Below are positions 30,095 through 39,573 of a stretch of 64,000 nt of DNA, piece after piece (position 1 is the stretch's first letter; each line of letters opens with the position of its first letter). The DNA is from Pseudoxanthomonas suwonensis J47 (GTDB lineage: Bacteria > Pseudomonadota > Gammaproteobacteria > Xanthomonadales > Xanthomonadaceae): positions 36,693 through 100,692 of the forward strand of contig NZ_AZUZ01000013.1 in the NCBI RefSeq assembly GCF_000513955.1, in the 5' to 3' direction. A program made the translations under genes and the position numbers. The notes below the pieces were generated by a model. That model saw only the letters and a list, made by a program, of their open reading frames with translations. It did not search any database and had not been told where the DNA came from.

Positions 30095-30937
30095 TCAGCC
30101 CTCGGTGAACACGCCCAGCTCGTGCTGCAGCACCAGCCGCGGCGAGGCGATGTCGCCGGAGGCGCTCATGTTGGCGATGGCCGGGCCGTCGGCCAGCGGC
30201 TTGGGCTCCACCACCGTCTGCCGGCGCGCCCAGGTCATGCCCTCGAGCTGGAACGCGACCGGGACGCGCGTGCGCGCCAGGCCGCCCTCGTACTGCAGGG
30301 CCTTCGGGTTGAGCTGCCACCGCGACACGACCCTGCGGACGACGCTCTGGAATTCACGGGCGTAGGTGGCCGCCGCTTTCGGCGCCCGCTCCACCTCGCT
30401 GCGCAGGTCGATGCGTTCGACTTCCGCCCCGACCACGCGCCCCGTCCCGTCGACGGTGACCACCATCGCCACGTCCGCCGCGACGCCGGCCTGGGCCGCG
30501 GCGGGCGGATAACGCGGCGGCGGGATGCGCACCCCCTCGTGGAGGAGGAGCCGGTTGCTGTCGGCAAGCAGTTCGTAGAAATCCGCCTTCTCCACGGCCA
30601 TCTCCGCACTGTTGCCGTCCGCGCCGATGGTCGCCTTCAGCACCATCTCCGCGCGCGCACGCACCGGGATCGCCTGGCCGTTCTCGATCACCGGCTCGAA
30701 GCGCCAGCCGGAAACGTGCTGCTTGAGCGCCGCGTCGACCTTCGCGCCCACCGACTGCTCGACGGTGTACGACTGCACCGTGCCGTCGGCGGCGACCTCG
30801 ATGATGCCCCGGGCATGGGCCGTCCACACGTCCCCGGGCGCCGCCAGCGCGGTCCCCGCCATCGCCGTGCACGCCAGCAGGGCCAACCATGCCAGCCACT
30901 GCGTCCTCGCCACCGCCAACCACCGCGTGCTGTCCAT
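30095..30937 (-). CDS. Secreted protein with TonB-like C-terminal domain
   Basis: 280 residues with a signal peptide (WLAWLALLACTAMAGTALA). The segment from about residue 138, PPPRYPPAAAQAGVAADVAMVVTVDGTGRVVGAEV, has the beta strand pattern of the TonB C-terminal domain (PxYPxxAxxxGxxGxVxVxFxVdxxGxV). The N-terminal half (WRFEPVIENGQAIPVRARAEMVL) resembles a second, diverged copy of the same fold. It lacks the membrane anchor and proline-rich spacer of an energy-transducing TonB, so it probably is a periplasmic protein of unknown role. 82 bp separate it from the sulfotransferase gene. Confidence 0.7.
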   Translation of the reverse strand: MDSTRWLAVARTQWLAWLALLACTAMAGTALAAPGDVWTAHARGIIEVAADGTVQSYTVEQSVGAKVDAALKQHVSGWRFEPVIENGQAIPVRARAEMVLKATIGADGNSAEMAVEKADFYELLADSNRLLLHEGVRIPPPRYPPAAAQAGVAADVAMVVTVDGTGRVVGAEVERIDLRSEVERAPKAAATYAREFQSVVRRVVSRWQLNPKALQYEGGLARTRVPVAFQLEGMTWARRQTVVEPKPLADGPAIANMSASGDIASPRLVLQHELGVFTEG

Positions 30938-31019
30938 GCGCGCTCCCCGGGATGGAATCCGGGCCGAGGATAGCGGAAGTGGGTACCGGGGATTCGACGC
31001 CCTGGCCGGCTGGCCCCGG

Positions 31020-32585
31020 TCAGGGTGCCTGCAGCCGCTCGATCATCGGCGCCAGCCAGCGCGCATAGGGTTCCCACTTCGGCTTCTCGCGCACCTGGAT
31101 GCCCTCGCGCACCTGCACGGCGCTGGCGGTGACCACGCCGCGGCTGGCGCCCGGCTGGAGCATGGCCGGGTCGAAATCCACGCCGCAGAACGCCGCCACC
31201 CGCCGCATCTCCGCTTCGGTGTCGCGGACCAGGCGGCGGTAGTCGACCTCGAGGATCCGGTCGGGATGGCGCGCCTTCCAGTGCCGCATCAGCGCGTCAT
31301 GCATGCGGTGGTAGTCGGCCAGCTCGATCGGATCGTAGCTGTAGGCGTTGGCTTCGGAGAACAGCTCGCGCAGGTTGGAGAAGCAGGTTTCGACCGGGTC
31401 GCGGACCATGTGCAGGATCCGCGCCTGCGGCAGCGCGTGGACGATGAAGCCGACGTTGAGGAAGTTCGACGGCAGCTTGTCGCTGAAGACCCGCTCCTGT
31501 CCCAGCCGCCAGGCCAGGCCTTCGAGGTACTGGCGACCGGCCGCGCCCAGGTCGGCGGTGCGCGCGCGCTCGACCAGCACCGCATCGATCACCCCGCGGC
31601 AGTGGTGGTCGGTGGCCTGGCGCATCGCGCTGGTGAAGTCGTACAGCTCGCCCAGTCCACGCACCTGCGGATGCCTGCCGAGCAGCTGCTCCAGCAGCGT
31701 CGTCCCCGAGCGGTGCATGCCGACGATGAAGACCGGCGTGCGCGCGTCCTCCTGCATGGCGGGCACCGGCGGCGACGCCGGCTCGAACGCCGCCAGCGCA
31801 TCGAACAGCACACGGGTGGCCGCGCTGTCGTAGGCCAGGCGCGAGCGCTTGGCGCGGCAGGCCAGGACCAGGGCCTGCCAGGCCTCGTCGTACCGCCCGA
31901 GGTCGTCGAGCTCCTTGTGCAGGGCGAAGCCCAGCAGGGCGATGTCCTCGGGCCTGCGCCCGGGCCTGGCCAGTTCGCGGCGGATCGCCTCGACATGGTT
32001 GCGTTCGCCGGTCTGCCGGCCGAGCCAGGCCTGCAACCAGTAGCCCTGCGCGATCTCCGGTGCCCGCCGCAGCGCGCGGGCGATGTCCTGCCCGGCCTCC
32101 TCGAAGCGGCCCAGGTAGGTCAGCACCTGGCCGCGCGACAGCAGCGTCGGCGGGAAATCCGGATCGGCGCTGCGCGCCTCGTCGAGGAAGGCGATCGCGC
32201 GCTCGGGCAGGTTGGCGTAGCTCAGCTGCGCGGCGACCGCCAGCAGCAGCGGGATCGGCATGCGCGACATCGGCAGCAGGCGTTCGATGCATTCGAGCAT
32301 CGCCGGCACCTGGTTGAAGGTGCGCAGCCGCGGCAGCAGTTCCACCAGCAGCGCCGGATCGCTGGCGCCGCTGCGCGCCGCCTCCCGTGCGTGCCGCGCG
32401 GCGAGGCGGTAATGCCCGGCCAGCGAATGCAGGTACGACAGCTGCACCAGGGTGCAGGGATCGCCGGGTACCTGCCCGAGCGCCTGCTCGCAGGCGGCGA
32501 TCGCCGCGCCCCAGTCGCGGCGCGCGGCGTGTTCCTCGGCGGCGGAAAGCAGCGGCCAGATTGCCTGCGGCGCAGGGAAGCTCAT
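31020..32585 (-). CDS. TPR-repeat sulfotransferase (second of a pair)
   Basis: 521 residues from ATG 32585, which overlaps the stop of the upstream paralogue as ATGA. Residues 10-270 are tetratricopeptide helices (AAIAACEQALGQVPGDPCTLVQLSYLHS). The C-terminal sulfotransferase domain has the 5'-phosphosulfate loop VFIVGMHRSGTTLLEQLL at about 285-302 and the 3'-phosphate motif HMVRDPVETCFSNLRELF. No signal peptide is seen, so PAPS-dependent transfer would be cytoplasmic. Proteins with this layout are usually encoded beside Oar-like TonB receptors, as here. Acceptor unknown; tyrosyl-protein sulfation is one option. Confidence 0.88.
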   Translation of the reverse strand: MSFPAPQAIWPLLSAAEEHAARRDWGAAIAACEQALGQVPGDPCTLVQLSYLHSLAGHYRLAARHAREAARSGASDPALLVELLPRLRTFNQVPAMLECIERLLPMSRMPIPLLLAVAAQLSYANLPERAIAFLDEARSADPDFPPTLLSRGQVLTYLGRFEEAGQDIARALRRAPEIAQGYWLQAWLGRQTGERNHVEAIRRELARPGRRPEDIALLGFALHKELDDLGRYDEAWQALVLACRAKRSRLAYDSAATRVLFDALAAFEPASPPVPAMQEDARTPVFIVGMHRSGTTLLEQLLGRHPQVRGLGELYDFTSAMRQATDHHCRGVIDAVLVERARTADLGAAGRQYLEGLAWRLGQERVFSDKLPSNFLNVGFIVHALPQARILHMVRDPVETCFSNLRELFSEANAYSYDPIELADYHRMHDALMRHWKARHPDRILEVDYRRLVRDTEAEMRRVAAFCGVDFDPAMLQPGASRGVVTASAVQVREGIQVREKPKWEPYARWLAPMIERLQAP

Positions 32586-34144
32586 GCCGCGTCCTCCAGC
32601 ATGCGGAGCAGTGGCTGCAGCTGGACGGCGTAGCGCCGCCACGCACCGATGGAACGCTCGTGCACGGCCTGGCGCACCTGGCTGCTGCTGGCCGTGGACA
32701 CCGGTGTGGTGTTGGCCGCGATGTCGTGCAGGCCGGCATGGGCAGGGAGGCCGAGGAACTCCAGCAGCGACGCGGCGACCTGTTCCGGCTCGCGCGCCAG
32801 CGCCTCGTAGTCGACCACGCGCACCGCGCCGGGCGCGGCGGAAGCCCAGTGCGCGGTCCAGCGGCGCACGTTGCGGCAATGGCTGGCCAGGTCCTCCAGC
32901 GTGTAGCTGCACGGATACGCGCCGCCCTGGAACAGCTCCTTGAGGTTGGAGAAGCAGGCATCCAGCGGATCGCGGCGCAGGACCAGGATCCGCGCCTGCG
33001 GCAGCGCGCGCAGGAGCAGCGGGATGCAGCTGAGGTTGAGTGGGTTCTTGTCGACCAGATGGGTCGCGGCGGCGGGCGCACCGGCACGGGTGCGGCGCAG
33101 GTAGATCCGGCCGGCCTCGGCGGCATCGGCGCCTGTGAACAGGTCGTCCATGCCGGGATGGGCGGCGGGATGGAAGAAGCGGCCGGTCGCCTCGCTCACT
33201 GCCGCGGCCAGGTCGTTGCGCTCGCCCAGTGAATGCACGGCGGGATGGTTGCCGAGGATGCGGTCGAGCAGCGTGGTGCCGGTGCGCGGCATGCCCACGA
33301 TGAACACCGGCCGCGGACCGCCGCCCTCCTCTTCCGGCGCTGATGCAGGAACGCCGGCCTGCATCATCGCCTCCAGCGCCGCAGCCTCGCGGGGACCGTC
33401 CCAGGCATGGCGGCGACGCATCAGCGCGGCGCCCTGCGCCAGTGCATCCCATGCCGAAGCGGTGTCGTCGGCCGCGTCGAACTCGCGGAACAGCGCGTAG
33501 CAGAGATGGGCGCGCGAGAGGTCGTCCCCTGCCGCCGCCAGCGCGCGCTGCAGGCGCGGCACCCGCGACAGCGGCGGGTTCGCGCGCGAATGGGTGGCCA
33601 GCGCCCAGTGCGCATCGGCCAGGCCCGGCGCGACGGCCAGGCAGGCTTCGTAGTGGCGCTCGGCCTCGTCCATGCGGCCGAGGTAGCGCAGCACGTTGGC
33701 CCGGGTCAGGCGCAGCAGCGGATGGCCCGGCGCGCGCGGCTCCACGGCATCGAGCAGGCGCAGCGCCTCCGCGTAGCGGCCGGCCAGCCACAGGTGCTGG
33801 GCGAGCGCGGGCGAGTGCGCGATCACGTCCGGGTCGTTCCAGTCCGCGGCCAGGATCACCGCGACCGCTTCGTTCTCCTCGGCGAAATCCAGCAGGCGCG
33901 CGGTGACGTGGCCGATATGGCGCACGCCGCTGCCTTCGCGCACCGCCGCGGCAGCACGCAGGGCATGCGCGCGCGAGGCCGCGTAGTCACCCGCCGCCTG
34001 CGCCAGGCGGGACATGCGCAGCCGCGCCGGTACATGGGCCGGTTCGATCTCCAGGATCCGCTCGTACAGCAGGCGCGCCTGCGGCCAGGCGCCGGCGGCC
34101 TCATGCTGTTGCGCCTGCCGCCACGCTTCCACGATCGACTGCAT
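32582..34144 (-). CDS. TPR-repeat sulfotransferase (first of a pair)
   Basis: 520 residues from ATG 34144 (MQSIVEAWRQAQQHE), chosen for GGCAGG just upstream; a TTG at 34171 would add nine residues. TPR region about 1-250 (ARLLYERILEIEPAHVPARLRMSRL), then the sulfotransferase domain with FIVGMPRTGTTLLDRILG and VLRRDPLDACFSNLKELF. It is a diverged paralogue of the next gene with the same domain order. It lies 132 bp beyond the TonB receptor 3' end on the same strand (the receptor is upstream in transcription terms at 34277-37309 reading minus; the sulfotransferases follow it), so all three may form one transcript past a hairpin. Confidence 0.88.
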   Translation of the reverse strand: MQSIVEAWRQAQQHEAAGAWPQARLLYERILEIEPAHVPARLRMSRLAQAAGDYAASRAHALRAAAAVREGSGVRHIGHVTARLLDFAEENEAVAVILAADWNDPDVIAHSPALAQHLWLAGRYAEALRLLDAVEPRAPGHPLLRLTRANVLRYLGRMDEAERHYEACLAVAPGLADAHWALATHSRANPPLSRVPRLQRALAAAGDDLSRAHLCYALFREFDAADDTASAWDALAQGAALMRRRHAWDGPREAAALEAMMQAGVPASAPEEEGGGPRPVFIVGMPRTGTTLLDRILGNHPAVHSLGERNDLAAAVSEATGRFFHPAAHPGMDDLFTGADAAEAGRIYLRRTRAGAPAAATHLVDKNPLNLSCIPLLLRALPQARILVLRRDPLDACFSNLKELFQGGAYPCSYTLEDLASHCRNVRRWTAHWASAAPGAVRVVDYEALAREPEQVAASLLEFLGLPAHAGLHDIAANTTPVSTASSSQVRQAVHERSIGAWRRYAVQLQPLLRMLEDAA

Positions 34145-34224
34145 CGCACCTGCCCGGAAAGGATGAGCCAAGCATAGCCTCGCCTTGCGTCCATACCGGA
34201 CGGCCAGGCGCGGCTGCCGGGGAA

Positions 34225-34250
34225 GCGAGGCCGCCTTGCGGCGGCCTCGC
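34225..34250 (-). terminator. Strong hairpin after the TonB receptor
   Basis: GCGAGGCCGCC-ttgc-GGCGGCCTCGC, perfect 11-bp stem between the receptor stop (34277) and the first sulfotransferase start. There is no U-run, so it may reduce rather than block read-through into the sulfotransferases. Confidence 0.5.
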
Positions 34251-34276
34251 GAAGTACAGCCAGGAAATACCGCAGG

Positions 34277-37200
34277 TCAGAAGTCGTACTGGATCATGAA
34301 GCGCACGCTGCGCGGGCTCTGGAAGGCACGCGGCAGCAGGTACGTGTTGAGCGGCACGCCGGTGGCGCCGTCCTCGGCCACTTCGGTCACCGCGATGCGC
34401 TTCTGGTTGTTGAGGACGTTGAACACGTCGACCTTGAACCACAGGCCCGGCGCCCACTTCGGCGCGTAGGCGAGGTTGAGGTCGATCGAGTTGGTCCACG
34501 GCAGCCGGCCCGCGGTGCCGCGCGGCACCGGATCGGCCGGGCCGTCCACGCCGCCGCTTTCGGTGGTGCCGCAGCGGAAGAACGATGAGCCGTACGGGTG
34601 GATGCCGCCGTGGTACGGGTACAGCACGCCCAGGCAGTTGATCGGGCGGCCGGACTGCACCAGCAGGTTGCCGCCGACCGACCACTCGTCGTTGATGCGG
34701 TAGGCGCCGAACACCTTCAGGCTGTGGCGGCGGTCGTTGGGCAGGTAGCCGTAGGCGTCGACCATCAGCTCCTTGTAGTCGAAGTCCTGGGTGACGCTGG
34801 TATCGGCCTGGCCGATGTCGGACTTCACGCCGCCCTCGGTATTGCCCTTGTTCCAGGACATCGTGTACGAGGCGCTAGCGAACCAGTTGTCCCAGTCGCC
34901 GTCCCAGAACAGCTCCAGCGAACGGTAGCTGCGGCGCGCCGGCGGCGACAGCAGTTCGCCGGGCACGGTGTACTCGTGGAGCACGCCGTTGTCCTCGACG
35001 TCGGTGAGGAACACCGAATCGGCGCCCGGGTTGAACATGCGGCAGTACGGGAAGCCGCTGCCCGGCAGCACCGGGTCGAGGCCGTCGGCCACCGCCTGGT
35101 CGTAGATCGGCGTGTAGTCGCAGTTGTCGTCGATGGCCGCCTTCAGCTTGCGGTAGATGCCCTTGACGCCGATGTTCTGGTGCTCGGTCAGCGCGTACTG
35201 CGCGCCCAGGATGTACTCGTCCTGGTACATCGGGTCGAGGTTCTTGGAGGCGATGGTCGCCGCGTTCTTCGCCTCGCCGAACTCGCCGTTGATGTAGCTC
35301 AGCCCGCCGCGCGGGGTCAGCCCGATCGGCGCGCCGGTGACCGGGTCGACGCCGGTGAAGTCGAAGTTCTGGCGGGTGAACAGCGAGCGGCTGGCGCCGC
35401 GCACGGCCACGCTGGCGGTCAGCGGCAGCGCGTAGCGGCCGGCGGTACCGTAGACCTTGAACGTGGAATCGCCGTTGACGTCCCAGGAGAAGCCCACGCG
35501 CGGCGAGAACTGGTTCTCGATCTTGACGTAGGCCTCGCCGTCGCCGTTGAAGTTCTCGAAGGTGTCCCAGCGCGCGCCGAGGTAGGCCAGGAAGGTGTCG
35601 GTGACCTGCCAGTTGTCCTCGATGTACCAGGCCTTCTGCTCGACGCGGACCGTCGAGCCCTGGTTGACGATCTGCTCGCGGACGATGTCGAACTCGTCGC
35701 CGGTGTTGGCGATGCCGTCGGGACCGTTGTTGGTCGAATAGCGCCAGATGCGGCCGCCCTCGTACGAGGTGCCGGCGACGGATTCGAACTCGTCGGTGTC
35801 GTAGCCGAAGCCGATGCGGTGGTCGCCGATTTCCCAGTCGAAGTCCAGGCGGAACTGGTCGCGGGTGTCCTTGGAGTCGGCGCGGTCGATCGAACCGCCG
35901 ATGATGTTGCAGGTGCTGGCGTAGGTGCCGGTGATGGCCTGGCGGTAGCCCGGGCGCACGTCGGTGATGATCGGGCAGCCGGTGGCCGGTTCGGCGAGGT
36001 TGCCGCGGTACTCCACGCGGTCGCCGTTGGCGGTGACCAGGTGGCGCGCACGCGAGTATTCGCTGGTGCCGTACAGCGCCGAGAGCGAGAAGGTGTCGGT
36101 CAGGTAGCCGGTGTAGCGGAAGATGTAGTTCTCGCCGCCGGCCTCGTTGTACGAGGTGCCCACCAGCGGGCCGCGGTCGAGTTCGCCGAGGGTATTGCTG
36201 TAGGTCTTCGTCGTGGTGGTGCGCTTGTCCGACATCCCGGTGAACTCGAGGTGGTGGTCCTCGTTGATCGCCCAGTCGAGCTTCACCAGCCAGATCGGAT
36301 CTCCCTTCTCGGTTTCGGAGGTGTTGGTCTTGGACAGGACCGTGCCCCACTCGTCCTTGTCGACCTTCTTGAAGGTGACCGCGCCGTAGGCGAACAGCTT
36401 GTCCTTCACCAGCGCGCCGCCGGCCCAGGCCGAGGCGGCCCACTCGCCCAGCGTGTCCTTGGAGTTGTCCTGGCGGATCTTGCCCAGGTCGTCGGGGACC
36501 AGCGGGTTGGAGTAGTACGCGTTCGCCGGCTCTTCGCGCAGCGAGTCCGGCGACCAGAACACGTTGGCGCCGGCGGTGAACTCGTTGGTACCGCGCTTGG
36601 AGACCATGTTGACCACGCCGCCCAGCGAGCGGCCGAACTCGGCGCCGTAGCCGCCGGTCATGGTCTGCTGCTCGGCGATCGACTCGTACGGCGCCTGGGC
36701 GAAGTTCAGGCTGCGGAACGAGTTGGTGATGTTGAAGCCGTTGAGGTAGTACTGGTTCTCGGCGACCGAGGAACCGCCGAACGAGGCCAGGTTGCCGAAG
36801 GCGGTATCGCCCTTGACCGTGCCGGGCGCCAGCAGTGCCACCGAGGTCGCGTCGCGCGACACCGGGATGCGGGCGATCTGCTCGGCGGTGAGGATGCTGG
36901 TGGAGGCCACCGACGAGACGTCGATCGGATTGACGCCACGGGTGCCCACCACGTTCACGGCGCCCAGCTCGGTGGCGCCGGCGCCGGCGCCGGCAAAGAT
37001 GACCGGCGTACCGGTGCCGACGTTGACCGTCACGTCGCGCACCACGGTGCTGCCATCCGCGCGTCGCAAGGTCACCCGGTAGGTACCCGGCTGCAGCGAG
37101 GGAATGCGGTATGCGCCATCGGCACCCACCGTGACTTCGCGGTGGTAGCCGGTGGAAGGATTGTCGACAACAACGGTTTCGCCGGATGAGGCCTGACCGA

Positions 37201-37309
37201 AGAGCGCGCCTACTGCCTGCTGCGCGTGCGCTCCCGAACTGATGCAGAGGCCCAGTGCCACGGTCAACGCACTGCGCCGCAGTTTGCGGTTCAGAGATGA
37301 GCGGTTCAT
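34277..37309 (-). CDS. Oar-like TonB-dependent receptor with carboxypeptidase-regulatory N-domain
   Basis: 1010 residues. Signal peptide (ALTVALGLCISSGAHAQ), then a small beta domain (VVVDNPSTGYHREVTVGADGAYRIPSLQPGTYRVTL, about 45-95), a plug with NVVGTRGVN and the QQTMTGGYGAEFGRSLGGVVNM stretch, then the beta-barrel ending RSVRFMIQYDF with the terminal Phe expected for BAM insertion. This class in xanthomonads takes up or exports large ligands; the substrate is unknown. A perfect CRP/Clp site lies 108 bp upstream. The two TPR-sulfotransferases follow on the same strand. Confidence 0.93.
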   Translation of the reverse strand: MNRSSLNRKLRRSALTVALGLCISSGAHAQQAVGALFGQASSGETVVVDNPSTGYHREVTVGADGAYRIPSLQPGTYRVTLRRADGSTVVRDVTVNVGTGTPVIFAGAGAGATELGAVNVVGTRGVNPIDVSSVASTSILTAEQIARIPVSRDATSVALLAPGTVKGDTAFGNLASFGGSSVAENQYYLNGFNITNSFRSLNFAQAPYESIAEQQTMTGGYGAEFGRSLGGVVNMVSKRGTNEFTAGANVFWSPDSLREEPANAYYSNPLVPDDLGKIRQDNSKDTLGEWAASAWAGGALVKDKLFAYGAVTFKKVDKDEWGTVLSKTNTSETEKGDPIWLVKLDWAINEDHHLEFTGMSDKRTTTTKTYSNTLGELDRGPLVGTSYNEAGGENYIFRYTGYLTDTFSLSALYGTSEYSRARHLVTANGDRVEYRGNLAEPATGCPIITDVRPGYRQAITGTYASTCNIIGGSIDRADSKDTRDQFRLDFDWEIGDHRIGFGYDTDEFESVAGTSYEGGRIWRYSTNNGPDGIANTGDEFDIVREQIVNQGSTVRVEQKAWYIEDNWQVTDTFLAYLGARWDTFENFNGDGEAYVKIENQFSPRVGFSWDVNGDSTFKVYGTAGRYALPLTASVAVRGASRSLFTRQNFDFTGVDPVTGAPIGLTPRGGLSYINGEFGEAKNAATIASKNLDPMYQDEYILGAQYALTEHQNIGVKGIYRKLKAAIDDNCDYTPIYDQAVADGLDPVLPGSGFPYCRMFNPGADSVFLTDVEDNGVLHEYTVPGELLSPPARRSYRSLELFWDGDWDNWFASASYTMSWNKGNTEGGVKSDIGQADTSVTQDFDYKELMVDAYGYLPNDRRHSLKVFGAYRINDEWSVGGNLLVQSGRPINCLGVLYPYHGGIHPYGSSFFRCGTTESGGVDGPADPVPRGTAGRLPWTNSIDLNLAYAPKWAPGLWFKVDVFNVLNNQKRIAVTEVAEDGATGVPLNTYLLPRAFQSPRSVRFMIQYDF

Positions 37310-37664
37310 GTTGTCCCCAGTTTATGAATGTGCCCTGACGGGCGGTTTCAAACGTGACTTATGGCAGATGCCCGCGTCAATGAACTGTGTCCCATTTAGG
37401 TTAGACAACCGTTAAGAAATGTGACTGCGTTCACATTTTCCGACGAACGGACGGCGCGCCCCGGGGGTAAGCGGCGGGCCTCGGGCCCGGTTCCGGTGTC
37501 GCCCACCGCGCCCTGCCCTGCCGGCAGCTGGCTCCAACCGCGCCCAGCGACGGCCCCCGATGTCTTGCACCACCCCTCCCGGCAGGCGACGCGCATCACG
37601 CGCACGGCACCGCTGCAGCGCCGTTCCAACTCCGGTCCGCCTCGCCGCCGCATAATTCGCGGCA
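37310..37664. promoter_or_regulatory. 355-bp divergent control region between TonB receptor and Kef gene
   Basis: No gene is seen. Besides the CRP/Clp site it contains GCCC-tgac-GGGC near 37334 and an AT-rich tract (37370-37440) much below the local GC level. On the minus strand TAAATG (37393-37398) would serve as a -10 with the CRP/Clp centre close to -41.5, i.e. a class II activated receptor promoter. The part next to the Kef gene (37445-37660) shows nothing recognisable. Confidence 0.45.
37417..37438. promoter_or_regulatory. Perfect CRP/Clp-type binding site
   Basis: AAATGTGA-ctgcgt-TCACATTT matches the full 22-bp CRP consensus in both half-sites, including the outer AAA/TTT. In Xanthomonas the homologue is Clp, which binds the same TGTGA-N6-TCACA sequence and is released by cyclic di-GMP. 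It lies 108 bp from the TonB receptor start codon and 227 bp from the Kef gene. Confidence 0.8.
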
Positions 37665-39539
37665 ATGGATTCCCCCTTCACTTCCTCCCTGAGCCTGGAA
37701 CTGGCCCTGGTGCTGCTCGCCGCGGCGATCGTGGCGGTGCCGCTGTTCCGCCGCTTCGGCCTGGTCGCCGTGCTGGCCTACCTCGGCACCGGCGTGCTGC
37801 TGGGCCCGGACGGCATCGGCGTGGTGCGCGATCCGGCGCACATCCTCGGCGCCTCGGAACTGGGCGTGGTCATGATGCTGTTCGTGATCGGCCTGGAAGT
37901 TTCGCCGGCACGCCTGGCACTGATGCGCAAGCCGGTATTCGGCGCCGGCGGCGCGCAGGTGTTCGTCTCGGCGCTGCTGATCGGCGGCGCGCTGCTGTTC
38001 TACGGGCTGAGCTGGAAGGGCGCGCTGGTGGCCGGCCTCGGCCTGGCCCTGTCCTCGACCGCGGTGGGCCTGCAGCTGCTGGCCGAACGCAAGGAGCTGG
38101 CCAGCGAGCACGGCCGCCTCGCCTTCGCCATCCTGCTGTTCCAGGACCTGGTGGCGATCCCGCTGCTGGCGATCATCCCGCTGTTGGGCGGGGTCAAGAA
38201 CGAGACCCTGAGCTGGACCATGGTCGGCCACGCGATCAGTGCGCTGGCCCTGGTCTGGTTCGGCGGGCAGCTGCTGATGCGCCGCACCCTGCGCGTGGTC
38301 GCCAGCACCCAGGCGCCGGAAGTGTTCACCGCCACCGCGCTGCTGGCGGTGCTGGGCAGCGCCTGGATCATGCAGCAGGCGGGGCTGAGCCCGGGCCTGG
38401 GCGCATTCATCGCCGGCGTGCTGCTGGCCGACTCCGAGTACCGGCACGAGCTGGAATCGCAGATCGAGCCGTTCAAGGGCCTGCTGCTGGGCCTGTTCTT
38501 CATCGCCGTGGGCATGGGCATCGACCTGGACCGCATCGCCCGCGAGCCCTGGCTGATCGCCGGCGGCGTGGGCCTGCTGCTGGTGGTGAAGTTCAGCGTG
38601 CTGTACGCGGTGGCGCGGGTGGCGCGGCTGCCGCGCGGTTCGGCACTGATGCTCGGCGGCACGCTGTGGCTGGGCGGCGAGTTCGCCTTCGTCGTGTTCC
38701 AGGAAGCGCTGCGCGTGCGCCTGCTCTCGGCCGGCAACCACGACCGCCTGACCGCGATCGTCGGCGTGTCGATGGCGCTGATGCCGCTGCTGCTGATCGC
38801 GCTGGACCGCGGCCTGCGCGCGGCCCGCGCGGCGCGCCCGGAGCCGCCGCCGGCGCAGCCGGCCTTCGACGTCCCCGCCGCCGATCCGGCCACGCAGAAG
38901 CCGCGCGTGCTGGTCGCCGGGGTCGGCCGCTTCGGCCAGATCGTGGCGCGCCTGCTGGCCGCGCAGCGCATCCCCTACGTGGCCCTGGAAGCCGACCCGA
39001 AGCGCGTCGAGGACGTGCGCCGCAGCGGCGGCCGCATCTATTACGGCGATCCGACCCGCTCCGACCTGCTGCGCGCCGCCGGCGCCGAGCACATCGAGGT
39101 GTTCGTGGTCTGCACCGACGACCCGGAGAGCAACCTGCAGGCGGTGCGGCTGATCCGCCGGCTGTATCCACAGGCGAAGATCCTCGCCCGCGCCCGCGAC
39201 CGCCACCACGCCTGGCGGCTGATGGACCTGGGCACCGAGCCGTTCCGCGAACTGTTCGGTAGCAGCCTGGAAGTCGGCGAGCGCGTGCTGCGCGAGCTGG
39301 GCGTACCGCCCGAGGTCGCCGCCGGCCACGTGCGCCGCTTCCGCGCCCACGACGAGGCGTTGCTGCAGGAGCAGTACCTGGTCTACGACGACGACGCGGC
39401 GCTGCGCCGCAGCGTGCGCGAGGCGCGCGCCGAGCTGGTGAGGCTGTTCGAGGCCGACGCCGCCGACGCGGCCGGCAAGGACCGGGATTCCGCCGCCGCG
39501 GACGACGCAGCCGGGCCGCCGCCGAACCCGGAACGCTGA
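37665..39539 (+). CDS. Kef-type monovalent cation:proton antiporter (CPA2) with RCK domain
   Basis: 624 residues. Twelve or so membrane helices (residues about 8-385) with the CPA2 motif GLEVSPARLALM and ALSSTAVGLQLL, and LFQDLVAIPLLAI. A cytosolic RCK/TrkA-N domain follows from about 408 (VLVAGVGRFGQIVARLLAAQ, then GDPTRSDLLRAAGAEH). This is the KefB/KefC architecture: K+ efflux gated by nucleotide or glutathione adducts. The C-terminus is acidic and Ala-rich. There is no adjacent KefF/KefG-like flavoprotein gene, so the glutathione link is uncertain. Confidence 0.9.
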   Translation: MDSPFTSSLSLELALVLLAAAIVAVPLFRRFGLVAVLAYLGTGVLLGPDGIGVVRDPAHILGASELGVVMMLFVIGLEVSPARLALMRKPVFGAGGAQVFVSALLIGGALLFYGLSWKGALVAGLGLALSSTAVGLQLLAERKELASEHGRLAFAILLFQDLVAIPLLAIIPLLGGVKNETLSWTMVGHAISALALVWFGGQLLMRRTLRVVASTQAPEVFTATALLAVLGSAWIMQQAGLSPGLGAFIAGVLLADSEYRHELESQIEPFKGLLLGLFFIAVGMGIDLDRIAREPWLIAGGVGLLLVVKFSVLYAVARVARLPRGSALMLGGTLWLGGEFAFVVFQEALRVRLLSAGNHDRLTAIVGVSMALMPLLLIALDRGLRAARAARPEPPPAQPAFDVPAADPATQKPRVLVAGVGRFGQIVARLLAAQRIPYVALEADPKRVEDVRRSGGRIYYGDPTRSDLLRAAGAEHIEVFVVCTDDPESNLQAVRLIRRLYPQAKILARARDRHHAWRLMDLGTEPFRELFGSSLEVGERVLRELGVPPEVAAGHVRRFRAHDEALLQEQYLVYDDDAALRRSVREARAELVRLFEADAADAAGKDRDSAAADDAAGPPPNPER

Positions 39540-39573
39540 GCGCGGCGGTGCCGCGCCGGCCGCGGTCGGGCGG

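Noticed and set aside
34598..37189. 863-codon frame on the plus strand opposite the TonB receptor
   Set aside because: Composition is His/Gln/Val-rich as expected from the complement of receptor codons; the minus-strand frame has signal peptide, plug and barrel features.
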